Positions 7,220 through 15,816 of a DNA stretch of 64,000 nucleotides are shown piece by piece (the first letter of the stretch is position 1; each line of letters begins with the position of its first letter). The notes beneath the pieces are model-generated. The model had not been told where the DNA came from and made no database searches. It saw only the letters and a list, made by a program, of their open reading frames with translations. Made by a program: the position numbers and the translations under genes. The DNA is from Hyphobacterium marinum (GTDB lineage Bacteria; Pseudomonadota; Alphaproteobacteria; Caulobacterales; Maricaulaceae): NCBI RefSeq assembly GCF_036330325.1, contig NZ_JAZDRO010000004.1:269211-333210 (forward strand). Direction: 5' to 3'.

Positions 7220-9145
7220 ATGGGCAATTTTCTTCAGGAACTCCAGCGCCGCAGCGTCTTCCGGGTCGCGGCCGCTTATCTGGTCGTCGGCTGGTTGATC
7301 ACCCAGGCCGTAGCCACGATCGAGGGGCCGCTGCACCTGCCGCCCTGGACTGACACACTGGTCATAGTCCTGCTTCTTTGCGGACTGCCGGTTGCGCTCA
7401 TTCTCGCCTGGGCGTTCGAGGTGACGCCGGAAGGCGTGAAACGGACCGTGACCGCCGAAAACCGCGCGAACGACGCCGGTGCCAGCCATGTGCTCGACTA
7501 CGCCATTCTTGGCGTCCTGATTGTCGTGGCCGGCCTCATCGGCTGGCAACAGTTTTCGGGCGGCGCACCGTCCGCCGGTGAAACCCCGGTCAATCAGGTC
7601 GCCGAGTCCGAATCTGGCGAAGGTGAAGACGGCGAGCTGGTCAGCGTGGTGACGCCTGCGGGCGGCAACGCCCAGGGGGCACCGGACACCGATCCGCGAA
7701 CTGACCCGGGCGTATCCACCGCGACAGAACTGTCGGTCGCCGTCTTGCCATTCACGGCCTTCAGTGCCGACGCCGAGGACGGCTATTTCGCCGACGGCCT
7801 AACCGAGGAGATTCTCAATTCGCTGGCCGGCATTCCCGAATTGCTGGTCACGTCGCGCACCTCGGCCTTCCAGTTTCGCGGCGACAATGTGCCGTCCGTG
7901 CCCGAGATCGCCCGCAGCCTAGGTGTCGCCCATATTCTGGAAGGATCGGTGCGCCGGGCCGGAGACCGCATTCGCGTCACGGCCCAGCTAATCCGGGCGT
8001 CCGATGACCGGCATCTCTGGTCGCAGACCTACGACCGGACGATGGATGATGTCTTCGCCATCCAGGAAGACATCGCCGAGAACGTCGCGGCCGTGCTGCA
8101 GGTCGTCCTTGATGACCGCCAGCGCGCCCGGATGACCAATTCGGGCACACGGAATATCGACGCCTTCATTGCCTATCAGCAGGGGGCCGAACTCTGGGCG
8201 CAAGGCCATGAGAATGGGGAGGATATCGACCTGATCGAGCAGTCCAGCGTGCATTTCGAGCGGGCCACCCAGCTCGCGCCGGATTTCTCTGAAGCCTATC
8301 TCCTGCAAAGCGATTACTACGCCCACCGGCTGACCGACATGGCGCGCTTGCCGGAAGGCGAATTCGACCGGGCCGACTTTGACCAATTGAATGCTCGCCG
8401 CGCGGAACTGGTGGCCGACGCTGTCCGCACTGCGGACTCACCGGCGCGACAGGCGATGGCCGAAGCCAATGAAATCCTGTTTGCGGACAGTTGGGCCAAT
8501 GGCCGGCAGATCGTCGCCGAGGCCTTCGCGACCGATGAATGTGCCAACGACAACTGGCTGCAATTCCTGATCGGATTGTCCGGGGATCTGGATGGGCGTC
8601 TGGCTTATGCGCAGCGGCAGGTCCGGTGCGACCCACTCAACGGCCAGTCCCAGCTTCTGCTTGGCGATACCTATCTGGCGCGCGGCGATTACCAGGACGC
8701 GCTGGACCATGCCGCCCGGCTCGACGAACGCGGGATGAGCTATGATGCGGAGGTGATCCGCTTTGATGCCCTATTGGGGTTGGGTCGTTTCGACGAGGCC
8801 GAAGCCATGCTGGGGGAGGGCTGGGACTGGGAGCAGATTCGTCTGGCCGCCCGACGCGGCGGACCGGAAGCGTCAGCGGTGCTTGATCCCTACAAGGGCG
8901 AGGACACCTGGTTTGATCTCATGCTGCATGCACTGCTCGGCGAACGCGAAGCGGCCAACGCGATTGCGGCACAGCTGGACGCGCGGCCCTTGGGCGTGAT
9001 GACGCTGATGGAAGTCGTGATGGCCTGCCGTTGCGGGGCTCCGTTTGACCTCAGCGCTACACCGAATTTCGCCGCGCGCCTGTCCGAGGCCGGGTTTCCG
9101 TGGCCACCAGCCGGCGATCTGGGCTTTCCGCTGATGGCCGATTAG
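7220..9145 (+). CDS. Membrane-anchored FlgO-domain/TPR protein, copy 2
   Basis: 641 residues, collinear with the preceding gene. It has the same N-terminal motif (LQELQRRSVFRVAAAYLVVG), three membrane helices, a linker rich in Glu/Asp/Gly, and a FlgO-like domain at about 170-300 (LSVAVLPF, YFADGLTEEILNSL, LLVTSRTSAFQFRG). The TPR-like C-terminal half carries an NFAARLSEAGFPWPP ending nearly identical to copy 1. Identity is highest in the membrane and FlgO parts and low in the TPR part, consistent with an old tandem duplication whose ligand- or partner-binding halves diverged. It shares the operon with copy 1. The only nearby SD-like sequence, AGGAG, overlaps the upstream stop, which suggests translational coupling. 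Confidence 0.85.
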   Translation: MGNFLQELQRRSVFRVAAAYLVVGWLITQAVATIEGPLHLPPWTDTLVIVLLLCGLPVALILAWAFEVTPEGVKRTVTAENRANDAGASHVLDYAILGVLIVVAGLIGWQQFSGGAPSAGETPVNQVAESESGEGEDGELVSVVTPAGGNAQGAPDTDPRTDPGVSTATELSVAVLPFTAFSADAEDGYFADGLTEEILNSLAGIPELLVTSRTSAFQFRGDNVPSVPEIARSLGVAHILEGSVRRAGDRIRVTAQLIRASDDRHLWSQTYDRTMDDVFAIQEDIAENVAAVLQVVLDDRQRARMTNSGTRNIDAFIAYQQGAELWAQGHENGEDIDLIEQSSVHFERATQLAPDFSEAYLLQSDYYAHRLTDMARLPEGEFDRADFDQLNARRAELVADAVRTADSPARQAMAEANEILFADSWANGRQIVAEAFATDECANDNWLQFLIGLSGDLDGRLAYAQRQVRCDPLNGQSQLLLGDTYLARGDYQDALDHAARLDERGMSYDAEVIRFDALLGLGRFDEAEAMLGEGWDWEQIRLAARRGGPEASAVLDPYKGEDTWFDLMLHALLGEREAANAIAAQLDARPLGVMTLMEVVMACRCGAPFDLSATPNFAARLSEAGFPWPPAGDLGFPLMAD

Positions 9146-9250
9146 CCGACGGTTGAGATCACCCTGTAACAGGCCCGTTCGTCGACCCGCAGCCGTCCGG
9201 GGCGGGTGCAATACGCGCCATGCCTCGTCCCGGTTCCGGACGGCAACGCA

Positions 9251-9289
9251 GAAAAGAGAACGGCCGTCCCCGGCGAAGGGACGACCGTT
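9251..9289 (-). terminator. Rho-independent terminator of the PRC-barrel gene
   Basis: Inverted repeat 9259-9270 / 9278-9289. On the minus strand all twelve pairs form (one G-U), with a seven-base loop, and the stem is followed by CTCTTTTC. It sits 27 bases after the PRC-barrel stop codon. Confidence 0.75.
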
Positions 9290-9315
9290 AAATGCGTCTG
9301 GATGCAGGGGATCGA

Positions 9316-9651
9316 TCAGCCGAGATAATAGCGGTCGACGCTGGACCGGAAATTGGGATCGGCAAAGTCCGGCCAGGTGTCCTTGTCGAACCCCGGCGCG
9401 TCTTTCAGGCGCTCCTTGTCGACATTCAGGACCATGCGCTTGTTCTCGCGGTCCACGGCGAGATTGGAAAAGGGGATGGCGAAATACTTGTCGCCGATAC
9501 CCAGGAAGCCGCCGAAGTCGAGCACGGCGTATTCGATCTTGCCGTCGGCCGGGTCGAGCATCAAATCCTTGATATGGCCAAGGTCTTCGCCCTGGGGATT
9601 GACGACGCTGTCGCCGTCGATCGTGCTGGAGGAAATCAGATTATTTGCCAT
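9316..9651 (-). CDS. PRC-barrel domain protein
   Basis: A 111-residue single-domain PRC-barrel protein. The barrel begins with LISSSTIDGDSVVNPQGEDL, continues with IKDLMLDPADGKIEYAVLDF, and has the typical FLGIGDKYFAIPFSNL strand and RMVLNVDKERLKDAPGFD ending. Homologous small PRC-barrel proteins are widespread in alphaproteobacteria and are often stress-linked; their ligand is unknown. There is no signal peptide, so it is probably cytoplasmic. It is a single-gene transcription unit with its own terminator. Confidence 0.85.
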   Translation of the reverse strand: MANNLISSSTIDGDSVVNPQGEDLGHIKDLMLDPADGKIEYAVLDFGGFLGIGDKYFAIPFSNLAVDRENKRMVLNVDKERLKDAPGFDKDTWPDFADPNFRSSVDRYYLG

Positions 9652-9781
9652 GGGGAGGGCCTCGTCTCCGGGGTGAATGGGACGTTCGCGCCGTCACGGC
9701 CACGAACGTGCATTTGACACCGGAGCAACTCCCGCGCGCCGCAGGCGGTTCCCTGTGAGTGGCAGTTTCAGGCGGGTTGGT

Positions 9782-10594
9782 TCAGGAACGGCCGGCGTCA
9801 GGCTTGGCCATGCCGGTCCCCCCGCAGGCATCACAGGCCAGGTTGCCGTTCGCCGTCTCGCGGAGGGTGAAATGCCCACAGTCCGGGCAGGGATCGCCGG
9901 TATAGCTCACCGGTTCCTTGGTGTCGGCCGCAGGTGCTGACGGCACAGCGGCGTCGGGTTTCGCGCCCGCAGGCTTGCCGGCGAACATGACGACATTGTC
10001 GGGCAATTGTCCGCGCGAGAAGCCTTTCGAGATCAGCTTGGCGGCATCCTCGGTAAAGGCCTTCTCGTTCTTCACCCCGCGGCCGATGCCGCCGGTTTCG
10101 TCCGGTGACACTTCGGCGAGGTCGTCCCGGTCCAGATAGGACACGGCGAGTTCGCGAAAGAGGTAGTCGAGGATCGATGTCGCGTGGGTAATGGAATCAT
10201 TGCCTTCGACGGGTCCGGCCGGTTCGAAGCGTGTGAACACGAAGGCGTCGACGAATTCTTCCAGCGGCACCCCGTATTGCAGGCCGATCGAGATCGCGAT
10301 GGCGAAATTGTTCATCAGCGAGCGGAAGGCCGCGCCTTCCTTGTGCATGTCGATGAAAATCTCGCCGAGCTCGCCATCCTCGAACTCGCCGGTGTGGAGG
10401 TAGACCTTGTGGCCGCCGACGGTCGCCTTCTGGATATAGCCCTTGCGCCGGTCCGGCAGCTTGCGGCGTTCGGCGGCGCGCTCGACGATTTTCTCGACGA
10501 TGCGTTCGACGGTTTCAGGCGTTGGCGGCTGCGGCGCGGATGCCTTTGCGCGCGGCTTCCCTGACGTGGTTTTTCCGCCCTTCTTTCCGGCCAT
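9782..10594 (-). CDS. Stand-alone TSCPD domain protein (class II ribonucleotide reductase C-terminal region)
   Basis: 270 residues from an ATG preceded by a run of five G (a longer frame to 10699 lacks similarity). A basic Ala/Pro-rich N-terminus (about 1-50) leads into a region very similar to the C-terminal TSCPD part of vitamin B12-dependent ribonucleotide reductase NrdJ: RKGYIQKATVGGHKVYLHTG, FIDMHKEGAAFRSLMNNFAI, VPLEEFVDAFVFTRFEPAGP. Two CxxC pairs at the end (Cys236/239 and 254/257) look like a zinc ribbon. There is no catalytic barrel, so this is not a reductase on its own. It may be a detached domain acting with a NrdJ elsewhere, or a regulator. It diverges from the NDUFA12 gene. Confidence 0.8.
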   Translation of the reverse strand: MAGKKGGKTTSGKPRAKASAPQPPTPETVERIVEKIVERAAERRKLPDRRKGYIQKATVGGHKVYLHTGEFEDGELGEIFIDMHKEGAAFRSLMNNFAIAISIGLQYGVPLEEFVDAFVFTRFEPAGPVEGNDSITHATSILDYLFRELAVSYLDRDDLAEVSPDETGGIGRGVKNEKAFTEDAAKLISKGFSRGQLPDNVVMFAGKPAGAKPDAAVPSAPAADTKEPVSYTGDPCPDCGHFTLRETANGNLACDACGGTGMAKPDAGRS

Positions 10595-10736
10595 GCCAGC
10601 GCCCCCGCTTGTCGAATCGCCCGATGAGGATAGAAGCAATCCGGTTAACGCAAAATCGACCGCCTCGCGCGGTGGACAGGCGGGCGCGGCGCGGGGCATA
10701 TTCGCGCCGGAAACTGGTCAGCTCGAACGGACGATC

Positions 10737-11135
10737 ATGCTGGGACTTATCGGAAAACTCTTCGTGTGGTGGAACGACGCCACGCCGGGCACCTTCTTCA
10801 CGCTGATGAAGCGGGGCAACAAGGTCGGCGAGGACGAGTACGGCAACCGCTATTACGAGGAACGCAAGGCGTCCGGCCCGAACGGCATGACCCGCCGCTG
10901 GGTCGTCTATAACGGCTATGCCGACGCCAGCCGCGTACCGGCGGCCTGGCATGGCTGGCTGCACCACACCTATCAGTCCGCGCCCACCGATGCGCCCCTG
11001 CCACGTCAGCCGTGGGAGAAGGACCACCAGCCCAATCTGACCGGCACGGTCCATGCCTATCGCCCGTCGGGCAGCCTGGCCCGGTCGCGCGAGCGCCAGT
11101 CTGCATCGGGTGATTACGAAGCCTGGACGCCCTGA
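10737..11135 (+). CDS. NADH:ubiquinone oxidoreductase subunit NDUFA12 (complex I accessory)
   Basis: 132 residues, homologous to the NDUFA12/B17.2 accessory subunit that alphaproteobacterial complex I shares with mitochondria. Diagnostic segments are GNKVGEDEYGNRYYEERK, RRWVVYNGYADASRVPAAWH and GWLHHTYQSAP. The ATG at 10737 begins MLGLIGKLFVWWNDATPGTF, the expected N-terminus; the open frame extends upstream without similarity. It acts at the inner membrane in assembly or stability of complex I. The main nuo operon is not in the window; location away from nuo and next to DUF2155 is usual in this class. Confidence 0.92.
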   Translation: MLGLIGKLFVWWNDATPGTFFTLMKRGNKVGEDEYGNRYYEERKASGPNGMTRRWVVYNGYADASRVPAAWHGWLHHTYQSAPTDAPLPRQPWEKDHQPNLTGTVHAYRPSGSLARSRERQSASGDYEAWTP

Positions 11136-11192
11136 CCGGCCGATGGCGTGGCCTTGGCCCTGCCACAGTCCGCCCTTAGGATGGTGACTGCC

Positions 11193-11606
11193 ATGAAAAC
11201 CGCATTGTCAGTCCTTCTTGCCGCCTCCGTGCTGGGTGGCAGTGCCGTCGCGCAGGAGCGGTCTGGCAGCGAAGAGCTGACAAGCCGTCCCGGCACGGTT
11301 CTGGTGATGCGCGGTCTCGACAAGATTACGGCAGAAACCCTCGATTTCGAAATCCCGATCGGCGAGGAATATCGCTATGGTCCGCTGACCATTACGCCGA
11401 CCTATTGCCGCAAGCGCCCGCCAGAAGAAACGCCGGAAATCTTTGCCTTTTTGCAGATCGTCGACCGCCGCTCCGACGGCACGGGCGTGGATGCCGAGGG
11501 CGAGGTCGAGCCGGTGTTTTCAGGCTGGATGTTCGGCTCAAACCCGGCGCTCAACCCGCTCGAACACCCCGTCTATGACGTCTGGGTGATCGACTGCAGG
11601 GACTGA
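11193..11606 (+). CDS. DUF2155 domain secreted protein
   Basis: A 137-residue exported protein. The signal peptide MKTALSVLLAASVLGGSAVA picks the start at 11193, with AGGA about ten bases upstream. The DUF2155 core is recognisable: VLVMRGLDKITAETLDFEI, YGPLTITPTYCRKRPPEETP and FSGWMFGSNPALNPLEHPVY, ending in VWVIDC. In alphaproteobacteria it commonly follows NDUFA12, as here (57 bp gap). Function is unknown. Its 3' end overlaps the convergent aat gene by 34 bp. Confidence 0.88.
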   Translation: MKTALSVLLAASVLGGSAVAQERSGSEELTSRPGTVLVMRGLDKITAETLDFEIPIGEEYRYGPLTITPTYCRKRPPEETPEIFAFLQIVDRRSDGTGVDAEGEVEPVFSGWMFGSNPALNPLEHPVYDVWVIDCRD

Positions 11607-12223
11607 AGCCCGCTCGCGCCTTCCACTAACCGGTAGAAATCCGCGTCGCGCGTGATCGCGTTGTCCAGCCGCTTGCGATAGGCGTCTCGTGTGATCAGTT
11701 CGGCTCCGAATTGCGCCAGATGATCAGTCAGGAATTGCGTATCGAGCAGCGTGTACCCGCCCGCGATCAGCCGCGCGACGAGGTGGACAAGCGCGACCTT
11801 TGACGCGTCCCTTGCCTTCGAGAACATGCTCTCGCCGAAGAACGCCCCGCCCAGCGAGACGCCATACAGTCCGCCGACGAGCGCACCGTCCTGCCAGCAT
11901 TCAACACTGTGGGCCGAGCCGCGACGGAACAGTTCCACATAGAGCCGCCTGATCGGGGCATTGATCCAGGTTTCCTCGCGTCCCGCACCGGTTTCGGCAC
12001 AGGCGTCCAGGACGTGGGCAAAGGCGGTATCGATGCGGACCTCGAACACGTCCTGGCGGACAGTGCGGGCGAGGCGGCGCGGCACGTGAAAGCCGTCGAG
12101 CGGCAGGATGCCGCGCTCGTCGGGCTCAAGCAGGAAGATACGCGGATCGTCGCGCCCGTCGCCCATGGGAAAGACGCCGCGCGCATAGCATTCCAGGAGA
12201 TCGTCGGGACCGAAGCCGCGCAT
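11573..12223 (-). CDS. aat: Leucyl/phenylalanyl-tRNA--protein transferase
   Basis: 216 residues. The enzyme transfers Leu or Phe from its tRNA to N-terminal Arg or Lys of proteins, feeding the ClpS/ClpAP N-degron pathway. Family signatures are the N-terminal LLECYARGVFPMGD, the central ETWINAPIRRLYVELFRRG, and the core GGLYGVSLGGAFFGESMFS followed by GYTLLDTQFLTDHLAQFGA. It follows accC closely (17 bp) on the minus strand, the last gene of the aroQ-accB-accC-aat cluster. The 34-bp overlap with convergent DUF2155 lies in the C-terminal tail, which is variable in the family. Confidence 0.95.
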   Translation of the reverse strand: MRGFGPDDLLECYARGVFPMGDGRDDPRIFLLEPDERGILPLDGFHVPRRLARTVRQDVFEVRIDTAFAHVLDACAETGAGREETWINAPIRRLYVELFRRGSAHSVECWQDGALVGGLYGVSLGGAFFGESMFSKARDASKVALVHLVARLIAGGYTLLDTQFLTDHLAQFGAELITRDAYRKRLDNAITRDADFYRLVEGASGLQSLQSITQTS

Positions 12224-12240
12224 GGGCGAGCCTCCCGCGC

Positions 12241-13593
12241 CTAGTTGGCGGTGTTGCGCTCCGCGAGCCAGCTTTCCAGCCAGCGGATGTGGTAGTCACC
12301 CGAAACGAAGGCCGGTTCTTCCAGCAATTCGAGGAAGAGCGGCGTCGTTGTCTTGATACCGCCCACGACCATCTCTTCGAGCGCGCGGCGCAGACGCAGA
12401 AGCGTCTCTTCGCGCGTGCGCCCATGCACGATCAGCTTGCCGATGAGGCTGTCATAGTAGGGCGGGATGGCGTAGCCGGCATAAAGCGCGGAATCGAGCC
12501 GTACGCCGAGACCCCCTGGCGCGTGGAAGTCCGTGACCTTGCCCGGTGACGGCGCAAACGTCGCCGGGTCCTCGGCATTGATCCGGCACTCAATGGCCCA
12601 GCCGTTGAACTTGATGTCGTCCTGGGTGAAGCCAAGCTCCTCGCCATTGGCGACGCGGATCTGCTCGCGCACCAGGTCGATGCGGGTAATCGCTTCGGTA
12701 ACGGGGTGTTCCACCTGCAGGCGGGTATTCATTTCGATGAAGTAGAATTCGCCGTTCTCGTAGAGATATTCGATTGTGCCGACGCCGCGATAGCCGATGG
12801 CCGCGACCGCGTCGCGCGTGATCGCGCCGATTTTCGCGCGGGCTTCCGGCGTCAGGGCCGGCGAGGGCGCTTCCTCGAGGATTTTCTGGTGGCGGCGCTG
12901 CAACGAGCAGTCGCGTTCGCCCAGATGGACCACATTGCCGTGCTGGTCGGCGAGGATCTGGATCTCGATATGGCGCGGCTGACCGAGATATTTCTCCAAA
13001 TAGACCGCACCGTCGCCAAAGGCCGCGAGCGCTTCGGCAGACGCGGTTTCAACGGCTTCACGGAAGGAGGCCGCGTCCTTGGCGACCTTCATCCCGCGCC
13101 CGCCACCGCCTGAAGCGGCTTTAACAAGAACCGGATAGCCGATCTCGTCGGCGAGCTTTTTCGCTTCGTCGATGTCGGTAATGCCGCCATCAGAGCCGGG
13201 CACGACCGGAATGCCGGCGTCCTTGACCGCCTTCTTGGCCGCGATCTTGTCGCCCATCAGGCGGATATGCTCTGCTGTCGGACCGATAAAGGCGATGCCG
13301 TGGGCTTCGACGATCTCGGCGAAGCGGGCGTTTTCAGACAGGAAGCCATAACCCGGGTGAACAGCCTGCGCGCCGGTGATCTCACACGCGGCGATGATCT
13401 GCGGGATATTGAGATAGCTCTTGCCGGCCGGGGGCGGTCCCACGCACACGCTCTCGTCGGCGAGGCGCACATGCATGGCGTCGGCGTCGGCTTCGGAATG
13501 GATCGCTACCGTGCGGATACCCATTTCGCGGCAGGCGCGGTGAACACGCAGCGCGATCTCTCCGCGATTGGCGATCAGGATTTTCTCGAACAT
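12241..13593 (-). CDS. accC: Acetyl-CoA carboxylase, biotin carboxylase subunit
   Basis: 450 residues, the standard length. It carboxylates the biotin on AccB with ATP and bicarbonate, the first step of fatty acid synthesis. Visible are the N-terminal domain (FEKILIANRGEIALRVHRAC), the ATP-grasp glycine loop (KAASGGGGRGMKVA), the metal and bicarbonate site (FIEMNTRLQVEHPVTE) and the C-terminal domain ending in HIRWLESWL. It lies 23 bp downstream of accB. It lacks the biotinyl domain found in the PccA paralogue at 20.0-22.0 kb, which separates the two. Confidence 0.97.
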   Translation of the reverse strand: MFEKILIANRGEIALRVHRACREMGIRTVAIHSEADADAMHVRLADESVCVGPPPAGKSYLNIPQIIAACEITGAQAVHPGYGFLSENARFAEIVEAHGIAFIGPTAEHIRLMGDKIAAKKAVKDAGIPVVPGSDGGITDIDEAKKLADEIGYPVLVKAASGGGGRGMKVAKDAASFREAVETASAEALAAFGDGAVYLEKYLGQPRHIEIQILADQHGNVVHLGERDCSLQRRHQKILEEAPSPALTPEARAKIGAITRDAVAAIGYRGVGTIEYLYENGEFYFIEMNTRLQVEHPVTEAITRIDLVREQIRVANGEELGFTQDDIKFNGWAIECRINAEDPATFAPSPGKVTDFHAPGGLGVRLDSALYAGYAIPPYYDSLIGKLIVHGRTREETLLRLRRALEEMVVGGIKTTTPLFLELLEEPAFVSGDYHIRWLESWLAERNTAN

Positions 13594-13616
13594 CAGTAAG
13601 GCTTCCCTTCCGCCAA

Positions 13617-14111
13617 TCAGGCGATCACGAAGAGCGGTTCGCCATATTCCACCGGCTGGGCCTCTTCCACGAGCATGTGGGTGAGCTTGCCCGAGCGCGG
13701 CGCGGTAATGGGATTGAAGGTCTTCATCGCCTCGATGAGGAGAATGGTATCGCCTTCCTTCACCTCGTCGCCGACATTGACGAAAATGTCCGCGTCCGGA
13801 TTGGCGCGCAGATAAACCGTTCCGACCATGGGCGAAGGTGTCGCGCCGTCCGGCGTGGCATCGCCGCGGCCTGATGGGGCCGGTGCTGCCGCCGCCGGAG
13901 CCGCTGCTGCAGGCGCTGCCGCCGGGGCCGCCATCGGCGCGGGTGCCGCGGCCTGGTAGACCGGTGCCGCTTCCATCTTGCGGGCAACGCGAACGCGCAA
14001 CTCGCCCTTCTCGACCTCGATTTCGGTCAGATCGGTATCGGACAGAATGTCCGCCAGTTCGCGCACCAGCTTGGTGTTGATCGTGGTGCTGGACTTGGGA
14101 GAAGCCGCCAT
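13617..14111 (-). CDS. accB: Biotin carboxyl carrier protein of acetyl-CoA carboxylase
   Basis: 164 residues: an N-terminal helical part, a flexible Ala/Pro linker (about 55-85), and a C-terminal biotinyl domain with the acceptor lysine in EAMKTFN (Lys130). It shuttles carboxybiotin between AccC and the carboxyltransferase AccAD, which is not in this window. It is arranged aroQ-accB-accC with 36- and 23-bp gaps, so cotranscription is very likely. Confidence 0.96.
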   Translation of the reverse strand: MAASPKSSTTINTKLVRELADILSDTDLTEIEVEKGELRVRVARKMEAAPVYQAAAPAPMAAPAAAPAAAAPAAAAPAPSGRGDATPDGATPSPMVGTVYLRANPDADIFVNVGDEVKEGDTILLIEAMKTFNPITAPRSGKLTHMLVEEAQPVEYGEPLFVIA

Positions 14112-14147
14112 GAAAACCGCCTTCGAAAATGATTCCGGTGGGTAGTC

Positions 14148-14582
14148 TTAGAGGAGGCGGGCCGCCGCTTCCAGAGCCTGAACATAGCCTTTGGCACCCA
14201 TGCCCGTGAAGCTTTGCCGGGCAACCAGCCCCACAAAGGAGAAATGGCGGAAGGGCTCGCGCTGTTCCGGATCAGAGAGATGCACCTCGAATACCGGGCA
14301 GGGCAGGGCTTTCAACGCATCGTGAATGGCAATCGAGGTATGGGTGTATCCGCCCGCATTGAGGATCACCGCGCCAAACCCGTCCATCGCCTCCTGGATC
14401 CAGTCGATCAGTTCGCCCTCATGGTTGGATTGGCGGAAATCGGCGGTCAGGCCAAGGCGTTCCGCTTCGCGGTCACACAGCGCCTTGATGTCATCGAGCG
14501 TATCGTGGCCATAGATGTCCGGCTCGCGCCGCCCGAGCAGGTTGAGATTGGGTCCGTTGAGAATGAGGATGGTCTTTGCCAT
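14148..14582 (-). CDS. aroQ: 3-dehydroquinate dehydratase, type II
   Basis: 144 residues. It removes water from 3-dehydroquinate in the shikimate pathway and works as a dodecamer. Type II signatures are ILILNGPNLNLLGRREPDIY (with the catalytic Tyr), DFRQSNHEGELIDWI, LNAGGYTHTSIAIHDAL and FEVHLSDPEQREPFRHFS (catalytic His region). The ATG at 14582 begins MAKTILILNG; the longer frame upstream is non-homologous. It diverges from thiS across 73 bases and leads the accBC-aat cluster. Confidence 0.96.
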   Translation of the reverse strand: MAKTILILNGPNLNLLGRREPDIYGHDTLDDIKALCDREAERLGLTADFRQSNHEGELIDWIQEAMDGFGAVILNAGGYTHTSIAIHDALKALPCPVFEVHLSDPEQREPFRHFSFVGLVARQSFTGMGAKGYVQALEAAARLL

Positions 14583-14655
14583 GTCCGCCCCTTGACGCCG
14601 GAGCCTGTCTCTACGACGTGACAGGGCAGACGCGCAAACCGATTGGAAGACGGGC

Positions 14656-14856
14656 ATGCAGATCGAGGTCAATGGCGAAACGAAAACCGTCGAAGACGGG
14701 GCCAGCGTTGCCGAGCTGGTCGACCAGCTCGGCCTTGATGCGCGGAAAGTGGCCGTGGAGCGCAATCTGGAGATCGTGCCGAAATCGCTCTATGCCGAAA
14801 CCGCGCTCGCCGAGGGCGACCGCATCGAGATTGTCCAGTTCGTGGGTGGAGGCTAG
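14656..14856 (+). CDS. thiS: Sulfur carrier protein ThiS
   Basis: 66 residues, the usual ubiquitin-like size. It begins MQIEVNGETKTVEDGASVAE and ends in FVGGG, giving the C-terminal Gly-Gly that is adenylated and thiocarboxylated before sulfur donation to the thiazole ring. It lies immediately upstream of thiG (6 bp gap). ThiF, ThiO/ThiH and a sulfur donor must be encoded elsewhere. No TPP riboswitch motif is evident in the short 5' region. Confidence 0.93.
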   Translation: MQIEVNGETKTVEDGASVAELVDQLGLDARKVAVERNLEIVPKSLYAETALAEGDRIEIVQFVGGG

Positions 14857-14862
14857 GGCCAG

Positions 14863-15645
14863 ATGAGCCAGATTGAAGACACGCCGCTCGTCGTTGCCGG
14901 CCGGGAGCTGAAATCCCGCCTCATCATCGGTACGGGCAAGTATGAGAGCTATGAGCAGAACGCCCGGGCGCTCGAAGCTTCCGGCGCGGAGATGATCACG
15001 GTCGCATTGCGCCGGGTGAATCTCTCCGACCCGTCCCAGCCGCGCCTCGTCGACCATATCGACCCGGACAAATACGTCTTCCTGCCCAATACGGCGGGCT
15101 GTTTCACCGGCGAGGATGCCGTGCGTACGCTCCGCCTGGCGCGTGAAGCGGGGGGTTGGAGCCTCGTCAAGCTCGAAGTCCTCTCTGATCCCAAACACCT
15201 TTATCCCGACATGGAAGAGACGCTGCGCGCGGCCAAGATGCTGACCGACGATGGCTTTGACGTGATGGTCTACTGCTCGGATGACCCGGTCTACGCGAAA
15301 AAGCTGGAAGATGCCGGCTGCTGCGCGATCATGCCGCTTGGTGCGCCCATCGGGTCCGGGCTGGGCCTTCAGAACAAGGTCAATATCCGCCTCATCGTCG
15401 AACAGTCCTCGGTCCCGGTCATCGTCGATGCAGGAGTGGGCACGGCGTCCGATGCCGCCATCGCGATGGAACTGGGGTGCGACGGCGTGTTGATGAACAC
15501 GGCCATCGCCGAAGCGAAGGACCCGGTGCGGATGGCGCGCGCGATGAAGCACGCCGTCATCGCCGGCCGCGACGCCTATCTCGCCGGCCGCATGCCGAAA
15601 AAGCGCTATGCCGACCCGTCCAGCCCTTTGAGTGGTTTGATTTAG
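14863..15645 (+). CDS. thiG: Thiazole synthase
   Basis: 260-residue TIM-barrel enzyme that builds thiazole phosphate from deoxyxylulose phosphate, dehydroglycine and ThiS thiocarboxylate. Seen are LIIGTGKYESYEQNARALEA, VALRRVNLSD, the Schiff-base lysine in LVKLEV, the phosphate-binding GCCAIMPLGAPIGSG, and VIVDAGVGTASDAAIAMELG. It is cotranscribed with thiS. The sequence after it is a block of palindromic repeats. Confidence 0.96.
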   Translation: MSQIEDTPLVVAGRELKSRLIIGTGKYESYEQNARALEASGAEMITVALRRVNLSDPSQPRLVDHIDPDKYVFLPNTAGCFTGEDAVRTLRLAREAGGWSLVKLEVLSDPKHLYPDMEETLRAAKMLTDDGFDVMVYCSDDPVYAKKLEDAGCCAIMPLGAPIGSGLGLQNKVNIRLIVEQSSVPVIVDAGVGTASDAAIAMELGCDGVLMNTAIAEAKDPVRMARAMKHAVIAGRDAYLAGRMPKKRYADPSSPLSGLI

Positions 15646-15654
15646 GGACTGCTT

Positions 15655-15762
15655 CCTCTCCCCTCTGGGGGAGAGGATTGAGGTGAGGGGGTCAGGCAAG
15701 CAAGCGCTTGACCTTTCACCAACCCCTCACCCTGACCCTCTCCCCTTCGGAAGGGGAGAGGG
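15655..15762. repeat. Paired GGGGAGAGG hairpins (Y-shaped intergenic repeat)
   Basis: CCTCTCCCC/GGGGAGAGG (655-663/668-676) and a 12-bp stem at 15736-15747/15751-15762. The sequence between contains complementary GGTGAGG and CCTCACC tracts, so the whole can fold as two hairpins on a common stem. It lies just after thiG. Similar units occur at 17.1, 18.2 and 63.8 kb. Confidence 0.7.
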
Positions 15763-15816
15763 AAACGGCGCGTATGCTTTCAAAGCTGCGTCATTCCCCT
15801 GAAATCAATTCGCGTC

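Noticed and set aside
14583..14655. TPP riboswitch before thiS
   Set aside because: The 73-base divergent gap is too short for the whole aptamer and lacks its CTGAGA and ACC-CTGAT segments.
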